DNA from: Candidatus Kapaibacterium sp.
GTDB taxonomy: Bacteria > Bacteroidota > Ignavibacteria > Kapaibacteriales > UBA2268
Direction: 5' to 3'
Length of the DNA stretch: 39,247 nucleotides
Assembly: GCA_937995785.1 (NCBI GenBank)
Contig: CALKJQ010000145.1
Span: forward strand, 1-39,247
Positions 1-8,706 of this stretch are shown piece by piece (positions within the stretch are counted from its first letter, which is position 1; every line of letters starts with the position of its first letter). Under the pieces are notes generated by a model. It made no database searches. It was given only the letters and a program-made list of their open reading frames with translations, and was not told the DNA's origin. A program made the translations under genes and the position numbers.

Positions 1-142
1 CGTGAAAGCCGATTTGGTTGTCTGAGCCGTAATCCTTGAGTTGCCAATAGGGTGGCGAAGTGATAGCCAGATGCACCGAATTGTCAGGCAATTCAGCCAT
101 TTGTCTACTGTCTCCGTTTATTATTTTATGATGAGTTTTCAT
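1..142 (-). CDS. DNA methyltransferase, N-terminal part (cut by window edge)
   Basis: Reading the minus strand from an ATG at 142 gives 47 codons that run off the window. The peptide contains INGDS near residue 9 and TSPPYW near residues 28-33, followed by QLKDYG. SPPY is the catalytic motif IV of amino-methyltransferases that modify exocyclic amines (N4-cytosine or N6-adenine), and a short lead into SPPYW is typical of the beta-class enzymes. It probably transfers a methyl group from S-adenosylmethionine to DNA, alone or with a restriction enzyme. The partner gene, target-recognition region and SAM motif lie outside the window, so the specificity cannot be read. A TAACTTTG box sits 18 bases upstream of the ATG. 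The only other in-frame start is the ATG at about 100, which would lose the INGDS segment. Confidence 0.75.
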   Translation of the reverse strand, partial: MKTHHKIINGDSRQMAELPDNSVHLAITSPPYWQLKDYGSDNQIGFH

Positions 143-325
143 TCCAATTTCATTTTATGCAAAGTTACTCAAATTATTCGACTTTTTTCAGACTTTGAAA
201 GTAACTTTGTCATTCCTTCAATTCCAGCCTATGTTTATTTAATATTCAAATGTCAATACATCCCCAAAATATTAAATTTTAATCAAACAATTCGTATTCG
301 TCTTGGTTAAAAAAAGTATTGGTAA
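143..325. promoter_or_regulatory. Intergenic region with inverted repeat and putative methyltransferase promoter
   Basis: These 183 bases hold no convincing gene. CAAAGTTAC at 160-168 and GTAACTTTG at 201-209 form a perfect 9-base inverted repeat separated by 32 bases. On the minus strand the first arm reads TAACTTTG, which fits the Bacteroidota -7 consensus TAnnTTTG and would start a short leader before the methyltransferase ATG at 142. The second arm is the same box on the plus strand. No clear -33 TTG was seen, so promoter function is an inference. No strong terminator for the 326-1120 gene was found here. Confidence 0.4.
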
Positions 326-1120
326 CTACTTTTTCCACTTCAACCAAATAGTTTTGTTAATATCAGTAGTTTCGGCGCCCATTTCGTATTTTCCAACTTC
401 TAGGTTATCTAACCAATCGAGGAATTTTGTAACATTAGCACCTGCAAAAATTGCTCCGTGTTGAGGCGCAATTACCTCGGGATTAATTGCTCTCACTCGG
501 CGTACCCAAGAGCGTAGATGTTGAGTAGAAGGCATCCATCTAAGATGGAATTTTTCCATATACTTAATATGAGATGCAAAATCATCAACATAAAGTGGAT
601 AATCTATTGGTATAAGTGCCGCACCTATATCGCCCGAGAAGAGAATTCGGGATTTTGGGTCATAAATCGAATAATTACCTGAAGAATGGCAATAATGAGC
701 GGGCACTGCAAAGACCGAGGACCCTTGATTGCCAATTTTTATTTCCATACCTTCGTCGGGAATACCATTTAAAGTAAAATTAACTCCCATTCCAAAATGA
801 CTTAGGAATCCTGTCCACAACCAGGGGCAGTAAATTTTTATATCGGGAATCAAATCTAACCACATTGCCAGAGAAGATGCTATATCGGGATCTTGGTGAG
901 ATGCAAATATTGTTTTGATTTGTTCTAAAGAAACATATTTTGTTATTTCGGAAAGCACTTGCGGAAAGATTTCAATTCCACCTGGATCCAAAATCATTGC
1001 TTCGCCATTGTTGATGATAACAAATTCATTTGTATCGATTACTTCGTTTTTCTTTTGGGGATCTCGCCCAAAGACGACCCATTTATGGTCACCGCTTTCG
1101 AATATTATTTCACTTTTCAT
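326..1120 (-). CDS. ODP-like di-iron metallo-beta-lactamase-fold protein (putative oxygen/iron sensor)
   Basis: This is a 264-residue single-domain protein of the flavodiiron-type metallo-beta-lactamase family, without the flavodoxin domain of true FprA enzymes. Candidate metal ligands are visible in order: H75, D77 and D79 in SHQDPD, H145 in the HYCHSSGN segment, D164 in FSGD, and H221 in PQHG. In flavodiiron proteins the second ligand is usually Glu (HxExD); here it is Asp. Stand-alone versions (ODP proteins) are known to act as oxygen or iron sensors that bind cytosolic chemoreceptors. The gene lies 9 bases downstream of a protein with degenerate chemoreceptor-tip segments, which supports a sensing rather than an enzymatic role. 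The sequence has no signal peptide or membrane helix, so it is probably cytoplasmic. A hydrolase function cannot be excluded. Confidence 0.7.
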   Translation of the reverse strand: MKSEIIFESGDHKWVVFGRDPQKKNEVIDTNEFVIINNGEAMILDPGGIEIFPQVLSEITKYVSLEQIKTIFASHQDPDIASSLAMWLDLIPDIKIYCPWLWTGFLSHFGMGVNFTLNGIPDEGMEIKIGNQGSSVFAVPAHYCHSSGNYSIYDPKSRILFSGDIGAALIPIDYPLYVDDFASHIKYMEKFHLRWMPSTQHLRSWVRRVRAINPEVIAPQHGAIFAGANVTKFLDWLDNLEVGKYEMGAETTDINKTIWLKWKK

Positions 1121-1129
1121 ATATTTACA

Positions 1130-1906
1130 CTAATTAGAAATTGACATAATTATATATTTAAGATAATTTTGAGCAGCTTTGATATCATTATTCATTTCGT
1201 CCAAATTGGTGTTTAATCGGTCAACAATATTTCGGATATTTGTAACTAATGCAATAAAGCTTTGCTGATCGGTGCTTAAGTATGATGATTCAATTAAAAT
1301 ATTCGACCCCATATAATTGGCAATAAAACCATTTCGTTTGAGATTTAATATTTTTTGCTCTGCTTTGCTCAACAAATCCAAGGATTTATTTAACATATCC
1401 ATTGATTTATAGGTAATATTGATATTTACTTTTGCAATAAGGTCGATGTTTTTCTTTTCTTCTTGATTGGTGCGCTCTAATAACTTATTTTTGGACAATT
1501 TGTTCAATTCTTGGGTATTTAATAAATCGAAATCAGTGGAACGGAAACTGCTTTTATTTGCAATTAAAATATCGTCCAACAAACTCGACAAAGAATTGGA
1601 ATAAAAAAGAAAACGGACTATCGAAATAGATGTTACTGTTAGCTGCCTTGCCAGATCGGACGAAACACTCTCCAAATCCTCTAACTCGGGTGCAATTTGT
1701 ATTGGCAAATCCGACAAAAATCCCGAAAGTGTTATCAATGACTGACCTTGGGCAGAACCAATTTTGCCAGCTTGAACAATTCCATTCACTGCCAATAATT
1801 TCAAGTCCAGACTGATACTTTTTAATGCACGACTAAGAACTAATATTTTGATACCTTTTTTGAAGACATTGGAGATGTCCTCTCTAAATTTATTAAGTTG
1901 ATTCAT
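1130..1906 (-). CDS. Small cytosolic protein with two degenerate chemoreceptor signalling-tip segments
   Basis: This is a 258-residue, mostly helical protein with no membrane segment, signal peptide or Cache/PAS/HAMP module. Residues 31-68 resemble the hairpin tip of methyl-accepting chemotaxis proteins: LLAVN aligns with LLALN, then AGKIGSAQGQS with ARAGEQGRG, then FLSDLP. Residues 195-231 resemble the same tip again: NILIESS aligns with NAAIEAA, QQSF with GRGF, and NIRNIVDR with EVRKLAER. For comparison, the canonical tip occurs in this window in the receptor at 14365-17844. The gene is translated just before the ODP-like gene (9-base gap) and 39 bases after rsmD, so an ODP partner or docking protein is likely. 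Whether it contacts CheA/CheW is unknown, since the glutamates and arginines of the tip are only partly kept. No existing family name was recognised. Confidence 0.6.
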   Translation of the reverse strand: MNQLNKFREDISNVFKKGIKILVLSRALKSISLDLKLLAVNGIVQAGKIGSAQGQSLITLSGFLSDLPIQIAPELEDLESVSSDLARQLTVTSISIVRFLFYSNSLSSLLDDILIANKSSFRSTDFDLLNTQELNKLSKNKLLERTNQEEKKNIDLIAKVNINITYKSMDMLNKSLDLLSKAEQKILNLKRNGFIANYMGSNILIESSYLSTDQQSFIALVTNIRNIVDRLNTNLDEMNNDIKAAQNYLKYIIMSISN

Positions 1907-1945
1907 ATTTGTATTTTCATTTTCTCTAATTTAAGAAATTTTTAT

Positions 1946-2497
1946 TTACTTTCTATGCTTTAAAAAATAAAATTTTGATTTTCCTAATTCTTTAATTTTA
2001 ATTATTTCGATTTGATTTGGTATTATTATGCTTTGCATACTTGATAGTTCATATACTATAATTCCATTATCTCGTAGGATTTTATTACGTAAAATGTGTT
2101 GAATAATTTCTTCAAAAAAATTTACATCGTAGGGAGGGTCTGCAAAAATCAAATCGTAATTCTGTTGTTCATTCTTTAAAAACTTTGCTACATCTTGCTT
2201 ATTTATTTTGTATTTGTTGAGTTCAATATTAATTTTTTCCAAATTCATTTTTATTATCGAAATAGATTGAAATGATTTATCTACAAAATTAACAAATGAG
2301 GCTCCTCGGCTTATTGCTTCAATTCCCAAAGCACCCGTACCCGCAAATAAATCCAATACACTTAAAGAATTAAAATCGAGTAAATTAGAAAGAACATTAA
2401 ATAAACTTTCACGAGACAAATCCGTTGTTGGACGGATATTCGGGGGGAGCTTAGATGCTAATTGTAGTCCACCGTAGACTCCTGAGATGATTCGCAC
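1946..2497 (-). CDS. rsmD: 16S rRNA (guanine(966)-N2)-methyltransferase RsmD
   Basis: RsmD methylates G966 of 16S rRNA in the assembling 30S subunit using S-adenosylmethionine. The protein begins VRIISG, a usual RsmD opening, then shows RPTTD near residue 22, the SAM-binding segment LDLFAGTGALGIEA and the catalytic ADPPYD motif. The chosen start is a GTG at 2497: it gives 183 residues, the normal length, has AAAGG just upstream and leaves 14 bases after the preceding gene. An ATG at 2560 in the same frame would add 21 unrelated residues and overlap that gene by 49 bases. It lies in a minus-strand run behind the PilM-like gene. Confidence 0.9.
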   Translation of the reverse strand: MRIISGVYGGLQLASKLPPNIRPTTDLSRESLFNVLSNLLDFNSLSVLDLFAGTGALGIEAISRGASFVNFVDKSFQSISIIKMNLEKINIELNKYKINKQDVAKFLKNEQQNYDLIFADPPYDVNFFEEIIQHILRNKILRDNGIIVYELSSMQSIIIPNQIEIIKIKELGKSKFYFLKHRK

Positions 2498-2511
2498 TTG
2501 CCAACCTTTGT

Positions 2512-3441
2512 TTAAAGTATTATTGAATCGAAATAAAGCGGTATAGCAGCTCCTATGCAAGGGGCATAGTGTTGTGCAGTCTTTATTGTGTAATCAACAT
2601 CTCTTTCTTCCAAATCCGATTTCAACATTCTGAAAGAACCAAGCCTCTTTCCTTCAGCACCAAAAATCATTGCTGTTTCCCAGCAATTAATAAATGTTTG
2701 CTGGTTAATATCCTTCCCGTAATAAAAAATACCTCCAGCCAAATCATCTACAATTTCATTCATTACTTTTTCGATTTGTGATTCGAGTGCTGTTGGTATT
2801 TGATCTGGTGTGGAATAATTTTCCAAACCAAAATAAACAAAATTTCCATTTGAAATTACACAAAAATCTATATAGTTATTTTGGACTGCCACTATTGCAG
2901 CATTTTTATTGTGTAGTTCGGGGTAATTATACATAAAGCAATTGGCAGCAGCTATTTGCGAGACATAAGGAAAATTGATTTCTTTTTCGTATTTCGAAAA
3001 ATATTGCTCGAACACACTCAAATCGTTGTTCTGATATACTACTGCAATTTGTTTATTAACTTTTGATTTATTCTCACTTAATTGGAACACTTGAATTTGA
3101 AAGTTGGAAATATTCAGATTCGGAAACGCTCTTTTCAATTCAATACCAATTAAATTCATAATTTCTTCTCGGGTAATACCTTTTTTGCTTGGCATTTGTG
3201 AAATTAATAGCGAATCGGCCGGAAAAATGATGCTAATGTTATCAAAATCGTTACCACATTTTTCAATTATTAAGTCAATTTCGTCGAATGCTTGGGTCTG
3301 TTCGTCCGTGTGGAGTGAGTCCAAATCAACGGGGGTATCGGTAGCATTAAGGTATTCTAATTTTAAACCATCTGGTGCGTTCAATATTTTTGTAATGTAA
3401 GTTCGGTCGGTATTTAAGAATATACTTAGTACTCTTTTCAT
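2512..3441 (-). CDS. PilM/FtsA-like actin-fold protein (hypothetical)
   Basis: This is a 309-residue soluble protein. Its layout suggests the actin-like ATPase fold of PilM/FtsA relatives: a KRVLSIFL opening, an alternating strand/helix middle, NYIDFCVISNGNFVYFG in the second half (compare the strand-turn-strand of phosphate loops), DDLAGGIFYYGKDI, and a C-terminal CIGAAIPLYF resembling the hydrophobic tail of PilM proteins. PilM proteins form a ring platform for type IV pilus or type II secretion machines. No pilN, pilO or secretin gene follows; rsmD comes next. The first nucleotide-binding loop is not obvious, so ATP binding is uncertain. The assignment rests on overall pattern only and could be wrong. 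Confidence 0.4.
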   Translation of the reverse strand: MKRVLSIFLNTDRTYITKILNAPDGLKLEYLNATDTPVDLDSLHTDEQTQAFDEIDLIIEKCGNDFDNISIIFPADSLLISQMPSKKGITREEIMNLIGIELKRAFPNLNISNFQIQVFQLSENKSKVNKQIAVVYQNNDLSVFEQYFSKYEKEINFPYVSQIAAANCFMYNYPELHNKNAAIVAVQNNYIDFCVISNGNFVYFGLENYSTPDQIPTALESQIEKVMNEIVDDLAGGIFYYGKDINQQTFINCWETAMIFGAEGKRLGSFRMLKSDLEERDVDYTIKTAQHYAPCIGAAIPLYFDSIIL

Positions 3442-3516
3442 AATTTAAATTATTGATAAAGAAAATATAATTGCAAATTAGCAATAAATAATCAATTAAT
3501 TTGAGAAAAATGTATC

Positions 3517-5532
3517 TTATTTAATGGGTTGTTCATCGATTGGTAGGGTAAAGTAAAAAGTAGTTCCTCGTTCCACCTCGCTTTCTACCCAAATTTTGCC
3601 ATAATTCTTTTCGATAAAATCCCAAACAATAAGCAAACCCAATCCTGTCCCTTTTTCTCCACCAGTTCCAACAGTAGTGAAGCTGTGTTTAATTTGGAAT
3701 AATTTATCCAATTTATCCTGTGGAATTCCTACGCCATTATCGGCAACAGATATTAGAACATAATTTGGATTAAGAGCATACTGTTCGGCTTTAACCACTA
3801 TTTTACCATTAGTCTTCGAAAATTTGATGGCATTCGTAAGCAAATTTCTCACAACAGTATTAATCATATTTGCATCAAAGAATGCTGTTGTGTTTTCGGG
3901 AACAGAATTAACAATTGTAATATTTTTGTTTTTTGCAGCAGTCGAAACAATAGCAATGTTTTGATAGACAAGTTGATAAAGGTCTTGTTTGTAGGGGTCA
4001 TACTCGATTTTATTCCTCTGACTTCGCGACCAAGTTAGCAAGCCGAGGAGTAATTCGAGCACAACATCCGACGAGGATTTAAGTTCTTGTAGAATTTCCC
4101 GCTTTTCTTCTTCCTCAAAAGAATCGTAATTGTCGGCGAGAACTGTTATCATTTCCTTTAAACCACTAATTGGATTTTTTAAATCGTGGGAGATAATCGA
4201 GAATAATTTATCTTTCGAGGCATTGCTTTCTTCAAGCTTTGCGTTCTGTTCCGAAATGATTTTATTTTGCTTGTCCAGTTCTAAATTATTTAATTCGATT
4301 TGTTCATTTTGTTCAATTAATCGCATGTTAGATTTAGCGATGTGCTTATTACGCATAAAGAGAACAACCATCATAACAGCAAAAAATAAAATAATCATTG
4401 CCGCAATAATAAGCAAGAAATTGCGCGTTTGTTGTTGTCTTTCTTGTTCTATTTCTTGGTTTCTATATTGCAACTCATTGAGAGCACTTTTTACTTTGAA
4501 GCTTGATTTATTTTCTTGCGATTTCTTGTATTCTATCATGTAGAGATTAGCATATTCATACGCTTTTTGATAATCCTTAACGTATGCATAATAGTTGGAA
4601 TAAAGTAGATAAAACAGAAATTTTGCCTCTGCCATTTCTAAGCTATCGGCAATTGCATAGCCCTCGTCAATATATTTCTTTGCACTATCCAATTCCATAT
4701 TAATCATATGACCACGGGCAATATTATAGTAAATATTGGGCATTTGGGTTGTTTTGTGATATTTCAAAGCGATATCCGCCGCTTTATGCAGTAACAATTT
4801 GGAAGTATCCAAATTGTTAAATTTATACCGATAAATTAGGGCTAATATGTTATAATTCGCTATGATATATCTAACATTGTTTAATTTTTGGCATAAGTCC
4901 AATGATAGATTTGCATAATAAATCGATGAATCTCGAGATATTTCGGGGTATAAATCTGTATTTTCGAAATAATAAACTGCAAGCCGATTGTAAATACTTG
5001 AAATTAGTATTGAGTCCTTGATTTTTGTGGCAAGTTCGAGCGAATGCATAAAGTTTTCGTATGCTAAATTATGTGCTCCCGCCACTCTGTAATTCTCGCC
5101 TAATTGACAATAAATCTCTCCGAACCATTTTTGGCTGTTAATTTCTTCATTAGCTAATAATGCATCCTTTAGTCTAAAAGTAGATTCTTGGATATCCCCA
5201 CGATAGTAATGATAGCGCGCATAAAGTATATTCAATTCAATGATTGCGGGATAATTGTTAAGCTGTTTAGCCAATAGAATTGCATCTTGCAACAATACAT
5301 TCGAGCTCGGATTAAGATTTTCTACATAAATGCGACACAAAACTAAGAAACTTTGCAAGCGTTTATTTTGATCCTTATCGTTTTTTATCGTATTGAGTAA
5401 TTGTGATTGTTCGAATTCAGATTCTACACGAAAACCGTATAATTGGTTTGAACCAATAATTAAGAATAAAACAATGACCAATCTTATCGCCAAATTTGTT
5501 TCTCTCTCAATTATTTTCTCAAAATTAATCAT
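3517..5532 (-). CDS. TPR-repeat sensor histidine kinase
   Basis: A membrane sensor kinase of 671 residues. An N-terminal hydrophobic segment (LVIVLFLIIGSN) is followed by about 330 residues of tetratricopeptide-like helical pairs, a second membrane segment near residues 368-390, a coiled coil rich in Glu, Asn and Gln, a HisKA domain with the phospho-acceptor in IISHDLKNP near residue 446, and an HATPase_c domain with N box (RNLLTNAIKFS), VADNGVGIP and GTGLGL. The TPR part is probably periplasmic. The output partner is unknown because no response regulator is adjacent. ATG at 5532 is preferred over a TTG at 5550. It is transcribed divergently from uvrA. Confidence 0.85.
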   Translation of the reverse strand: MINFEKIIERETNLAIRLVIVLFLIIGSNQLYGFRVESEFEQSQLLNTIKNDKDQNKRLQSFLVLCRIYVENLNPSSNVLLQDAILLAKQLNNYPAIIELNILYARYHYYRGDIQESTFRLKDALLANEEINSQKWFGEIYCQLGENYRVAGAHNLAYENFMHSLELATKIKDSILISSIYNRLAVYYFENTDLYPEISRDSSIYYANLSLDLCQKLNNVRYIIANYNILALIYRYKFNNLDTSKLLLHKAADIALKYHKTTQMPNIYYNIARGHMINMELDSAKKYIDEGYAIADSLEMAEAKFLFYLLYSNYYAYVKDYQKAYEYANLYMIEYKKSQENKSSFKVKSALNELQYRNQEIEQERQQQTRNFLLIIAAMIILFFAVMMVVLFMRNKHIAKSNMRLIEQNEQIELNNLELDKQNKIISEQNAKLEESNASKDKLFSIISHDLKNPISGLKEMITVLADNYDSFEEEEKREILQELKSSSDVVLELLLGLLTWSRSQRNKIEYDPYKQDLYQLVYQNIAIVSTAAKNKNITIVNSVPENTTAFFDANMINTVVRNLLTNAIKFSKTNGKIVVKAEQYALNPNYVLISVADNGVGIPQDKLDKLFQIKHSFTTVGTGGEKGTGLGLLIVWDFIEKNYGKIWVESEVERGTTFYFTLPIDEQPIK

Positions 5533-5654
5533 TTTTTTGATAATCCGCAATTGTTACCATAATTTTTACGTTAACATAAGTTAATAAAAATTACATAAAA
5601 ATTATACCAAACTTTCTTAATTTTATAACTTTTGTATCAACAAATATTAAAAAA

Positions 5655-8546
5655 ATGACAAAACCACAAAAAAAAATTAAAACATCCAACTTGGAATCCA
5701 TTTTTAAAGAAACTTCATTAGATATAATTTCGATTTTTGGGGCAAGGGAACATAATCTGAAAAATATAGATTTAACAATTCCTCGCGATAAACTTGTAGT
5801 AATCACTGGTGTTTCGGGCTCGGGCAAATCAAGTCTGGCGTTCGATACAATTTATGCCGAAGGTCAGCGACGATACTTGGAATGCCTATCCCCAAATGCT
5901 CGCCAGTTTATTGATATGTTAAAAAAGCCCGATGTGGATCGAATTGAAGGACTTTCGCCAGCAATTTCGATTGAACAAAAAACCATAAGCAAGCATCCAC
6001 GCTCTACAGTCGGCACTGTTACGGAAATTTATGATTACCTTCGTTTACTTTTCGCAAAAATTGGCGTGCAATATTGTACTGATTGCAATATTCCCGTTGT
6101 CGAAAACAATCTCGAAGGAATTGTTGCCGAAATTCTTGAAAAATATACCAATTCATCAATCCTTATATTAGCCCCTTTGGTGCGTTCCCGCAAAGGACAC
6201 TACAAGGAGCTTTTTGCACAATTATTCAAAGAAGGCTACTCAAAAGTTCGTATTGATGGCGAAATTCAATCAATTCGCGAAGGAATGCAATTGGAACGCT
6301 ACAAAATCCATAATATTGAATTAGTTGTAGATAAATTAATAATCAATGAATCCTCGAAATTTAGATTACAAAATTCACTTGAAATTGGATTGAAAATGGG
6401 CGAGGAAACAATACTAATTCAAAAAGAAAACACAAATTCCTTTCACACTTTTTCGACCAAATATAGTTGCCCGAGTTGTGGAACAGCCTACGATAAACTA
6501 TCACCCAATAATTTTTCATTTAACACGAAATATGGAGCATGCCCAACTTGCGATGGAATTGGCGAAATAGAAGAATTTGATATTGAAAAAATAATTCCCG
6601 ACACATCCAAATCGTTTGAAAACAATGCAATTATTTTTTTCGAAGATAATAAAAATTCTTATTTATTAAACCAAATAATAGCGTTTTGCAAAAAACACAG
6701 CATTCCAACCAATATACCTATATCCGAACTATCCAAAGAAAATTTACAAAAAGTATTATATGGAGATGAAGATAATGAAATTGTCGTGCAACAAAAATTT
6801 GGTTCCAAAGTTAGTAACTACAAACAAACTTTCCCCGGTTTATTTGTTATTCTACAAAATTTGATGAATAGTGATATCCAGTCTGCCGAAACACATATTC
6901 GAAAGTTTCTAATAACTAAACCCTGTCCCGATTGCAATGGGAAAAGATTGAAACCCGAAAGTTTGAATGTGAAATTAGATAAATTTAATATTTCAGATTT
7001 AACCGCAATGGATATTGAGGCATTAATTCCATTACTCAAAAAATTACCATCAAAGCTTTCGCCTCGACAAAACGAAATTGCATTTTTAATTTTCAAAGAA
7101 ATTAATTCACGCCTCGAATTCCTTAAAAATGTAGGGCTATCATATATTTCACTTTCGCGGAGTTCCAAATCGCTATCCGGAGGCGAGGCACAAAGAATAA
7201 GATTGGCATCCCAAATTGGCTCGCAACTTGTTGGAATCACCTATATTTTAGATGAACCAAGCATAGGTTTGCATCCTCACGACAATCAACTACTCATTAA
7301 TTCCTTAAAAGAATTGCGAGATATTGGCAATAGCGTGATTGTTGTTGAACACGATAAAGCGATGATTGAGCAAAGCGATTATGTTGTGGATATAGGTCCG
7401 GGGGCTGGAGTTAACGGTGGGAAAATTGTGTTGGATTTAGAAACAAAAAAATTACATAAATATAAAAAGATTGAAGATTCTCTAACTGCCCAATATTTAC
7501 AAAACAAAAAACATATACCCTTTAAATTAACTCCAAGGTTAGGTAATGGAACGTATCTAACTTTGGAAGGATGCACAGGAAATAACCTTAAAAATATCAA
7601 TTTAATACTTCCACTTGGCAAATTTATTTGCATAACAGGATTGAGTGGTTCGGGTAAATCAAGTTTGATAAACGACACACTTTATCCTATTCTTTCATCT
7701 CATTTTTACAATTCCACCGCAACTCCTCTACCCTACAAATCAATAACGGGATTGGAACATATCGACAAAGTAATTGAAATTGACCAATCACCAATAGGAA
7801 AAACAGCACGTTCCAATCCAGCCACATACACAGGAGTTTTCACTCCTATCCGCGATCTATTTGCAATGTTACCCGAAGCAAAAATACGTGGTTACCGCTC
7901 AAGTAGATTTTCGTTCAATGTTTCTGGCGGACGATGCGAAGATTGCCAAGGTGCGGGAATAAAAAAAATAGAAATGAATTTCTTGCCCGATATCTATGTG
8001 CCATGCGATACTTGCCAGGGAAAGCGTTATAACGACGAAACTCTACAAGTAAAGTTCAAGGGACATTCTATCGCTGATGTGTTGGAAATGACCATAGAAG
8101 AAGCCGTTGGTGTTTTTCAGGATTTACCTGCAGTCAAGCGAAAATTGAAAGTTTTGAAAGATGTTGGTTTAGGATACATAAAACTTGGGCAGCAATCTCC
8201 AACTTTATCCGGAGGCGAAGCTCAAAGAGTGAAATTAGCAACTGAATTGGCAAAGAAAAGTACCGGCAAAACGCTATATCTATTGGACGAACCCACCACT
8301 GGATTACATTTCGAAGATGTGAAACTATTGGTAAATATGCTCGATGATTTGGTAGAAAAAGGTAATACCGTTTTGGTAATAGAGCATAACTTAGATGTGA
8401 TTAAATTCGCTGATTGGATTATCGATTTGGGACCCCAAGGTGGAAAAAAAGGCGGAGAAATAGTTGCCGAAGGTACACCTTTCGACATTATGGAAAATCC
8501 AAACAGCCTTACGGGAAAATATTTAAAGAAGGAATATAAACCTTGA
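5655..8546 (+). CDS. uvrA: Excinuclease ABC subunit A
   Basis: UvrA is the damage-recognition ATPase of nucleotide excision repair and loads UvrB on lesions. This 963-residue protein is close to the usual length of about 940. It has two ABC modules, with Walker A loops GVSGSGKS (near residue 53) and GLSGSGKS (near residue 662), and two LSGGEAQR signatures. Both are followed by Walker B stretches, [11 protein letters not shown] and [10 protein letters not shown]. The zinc sites are intact: CPSC..CPTC near residue 272 and CEDC..CDTC near residue 760. About 25 residues before [10 protein letters not shown] are an extra polar lead. It stands alone, divergent from the TPR kinase, and no SOS box was recognised in the upstream 120 bases. 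Confidence 0.97.
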   Translation: MTKPQKKIKTSNLESIFKETSLDIISIFGAREHNLKNIDLTIPRDKLVVITGVSGSGKSSLAFDTIYAEGQRRYLECLSPNARQFIDMLKKPDVDRIEGLSPAISIEQKTISKHPRSTVGTVTEIYDYLRLLFAKIGVQYCTDCNIPVVENNLEGIVAEILEKYTNSSILILAPLVRSRKGHYKELFAQLFKEGYSKVRIDGEIQSIREGMQLERYKIHNIELVVDKLIINESSKFRLQNSLEIGLKMGEETILIQKENTNSFHTFSTKYSCPSCGTAYDKLSPNNFSFNTKYGACPTCDGIGEIEEFDIEKIIPDTSKSFENNAIIFFEDNKNSYLLNQIIAFCKKHSIPTNIPISELSKENLQKVLYGDEDNEIVVQQKFGSKVSNYKQTFPGLFVILQNLMNSDIQSAETHIRKFLITKPCPDCNGKRLKPESLNVKLDKFNISDLTAMDIEALIPLLKKLPSKLSPRQNEIAFLIFKEINSRLEFLKNVGLSYISLSRSSKSLSGGEAQRIRLASQIGSQLVGITYILDEPSIGLHPHDNQLLINSLKELRDIGNSVIVVEHDKAMIEQSDYVVDIGPGAGVNGGKIVLDLETKKLHKYKKIEDSLTAQYLQNKKHIPFKLTPRLGNGTYLTLEGCTGNNLKNINLILPLGKFICITGLSGSGKSSLINDTLYPILSSHFYNSTATPLPYKSITGLEHIDKVIEIDQSPIGKTARSNPATYTGVFTPIRDLFAMLPEAKIRGYRSSRFSFNVSGGRCEDCQGAGIKKIEMNFLPDIYVPCDTCQGKRYNDETLQVKFKGHSIADVLEMTIEEAVGVFQDLPAVKRKLKVLKDVGLGYIKLGQQSPTLSGGEAQRVKLATELAKKSTGKTLYLLDEPTTGLHFEDVKLLVNMLDDLVEKGNTVLVIEHNLDVIKFADWIIDLGPQGGKKGGEIVAEGTPFDIMENPNSLTGKYLKKEYKP

Positions 8547-8570
8547 TTTAATAACCCAAAACTCAACTTA

Positions 8571-8583
8571 TTGCCTTTGGCAA
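8571..8583 (+). terminator. Small hairpin after uvrA (weak terminator candidate)
   Basis: TTGCC-TTT-GGCAA forms a 5-base-pair stem with a 3-base loop 25 bases after the uvrA stop. It is followed only by AGTTTAAAA, not by a run of T, so it is a weak candidate for a transcription terminator between the convergent uvrA and czcA. Confidence 0.25.
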
Positions 8584-8604
8584 AGTTTAAAATCCACCAA
8601 ACCG

Positions 8605-8640
8605 GTCGTCGTTGATTAGCTCGCAAGAGAGTATTGAAAC
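8605..8640. repeat. Solitary 36-base sequence resembling a CRISPR repeat
   Basis: The 36 bases start GTCGTCGTTGATTAGC and end GTATTGAAAC. Length and the 3' ATTGAAAC end are typical of repeats from several type I and III CRISPR arrays, and CTCGCAAGAG in the middle can form a short hairpin with a GCAA loop. No second full copy, spacer ladder or cas gene is present in the window, so it may be a chance match or a relic. Confidence 0.15.
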
Positions 8641-8648
8641 AACCGCAC

Positions 8649-8686
8649 GAGAACCCCAATTGCGCCTCTGTGAGGGGAGATTGAAA
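8649..8686. repeat. GC-rich imperfect palindrome between uvrA and czcA
   Basis: The stretch contains ACCCCAATTG and CGCCTCTGTGAGGGGAG, in which CCTC-TGT-GAGG pairs and CCCC/GGGG can pair further out. It is much richer in G and C than the neighbouring DNA and is loosely similar to the element at 17918-17968. It looks like a dispersed intergenic palindromic repeat, and it could also slow transcription between the convergent genes. Confidence 0.3.
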
Positions 8687-8706
8687 ATAGAAAAATTTGC
8701 AAAAAC

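Noticed and set aside
41-310. Open frame of 89 residues on the plus strand
   Set aside because: It runs opposite the methyltransferase start and its protein has no recognisable pattern; the minus strand shows SPPYW.
915-1144. Two overlapping plus-strand frames opposite the ODP-like gene
   Set aside because: Antisense shadows; the minus-strand protein keeps all metal ligands.
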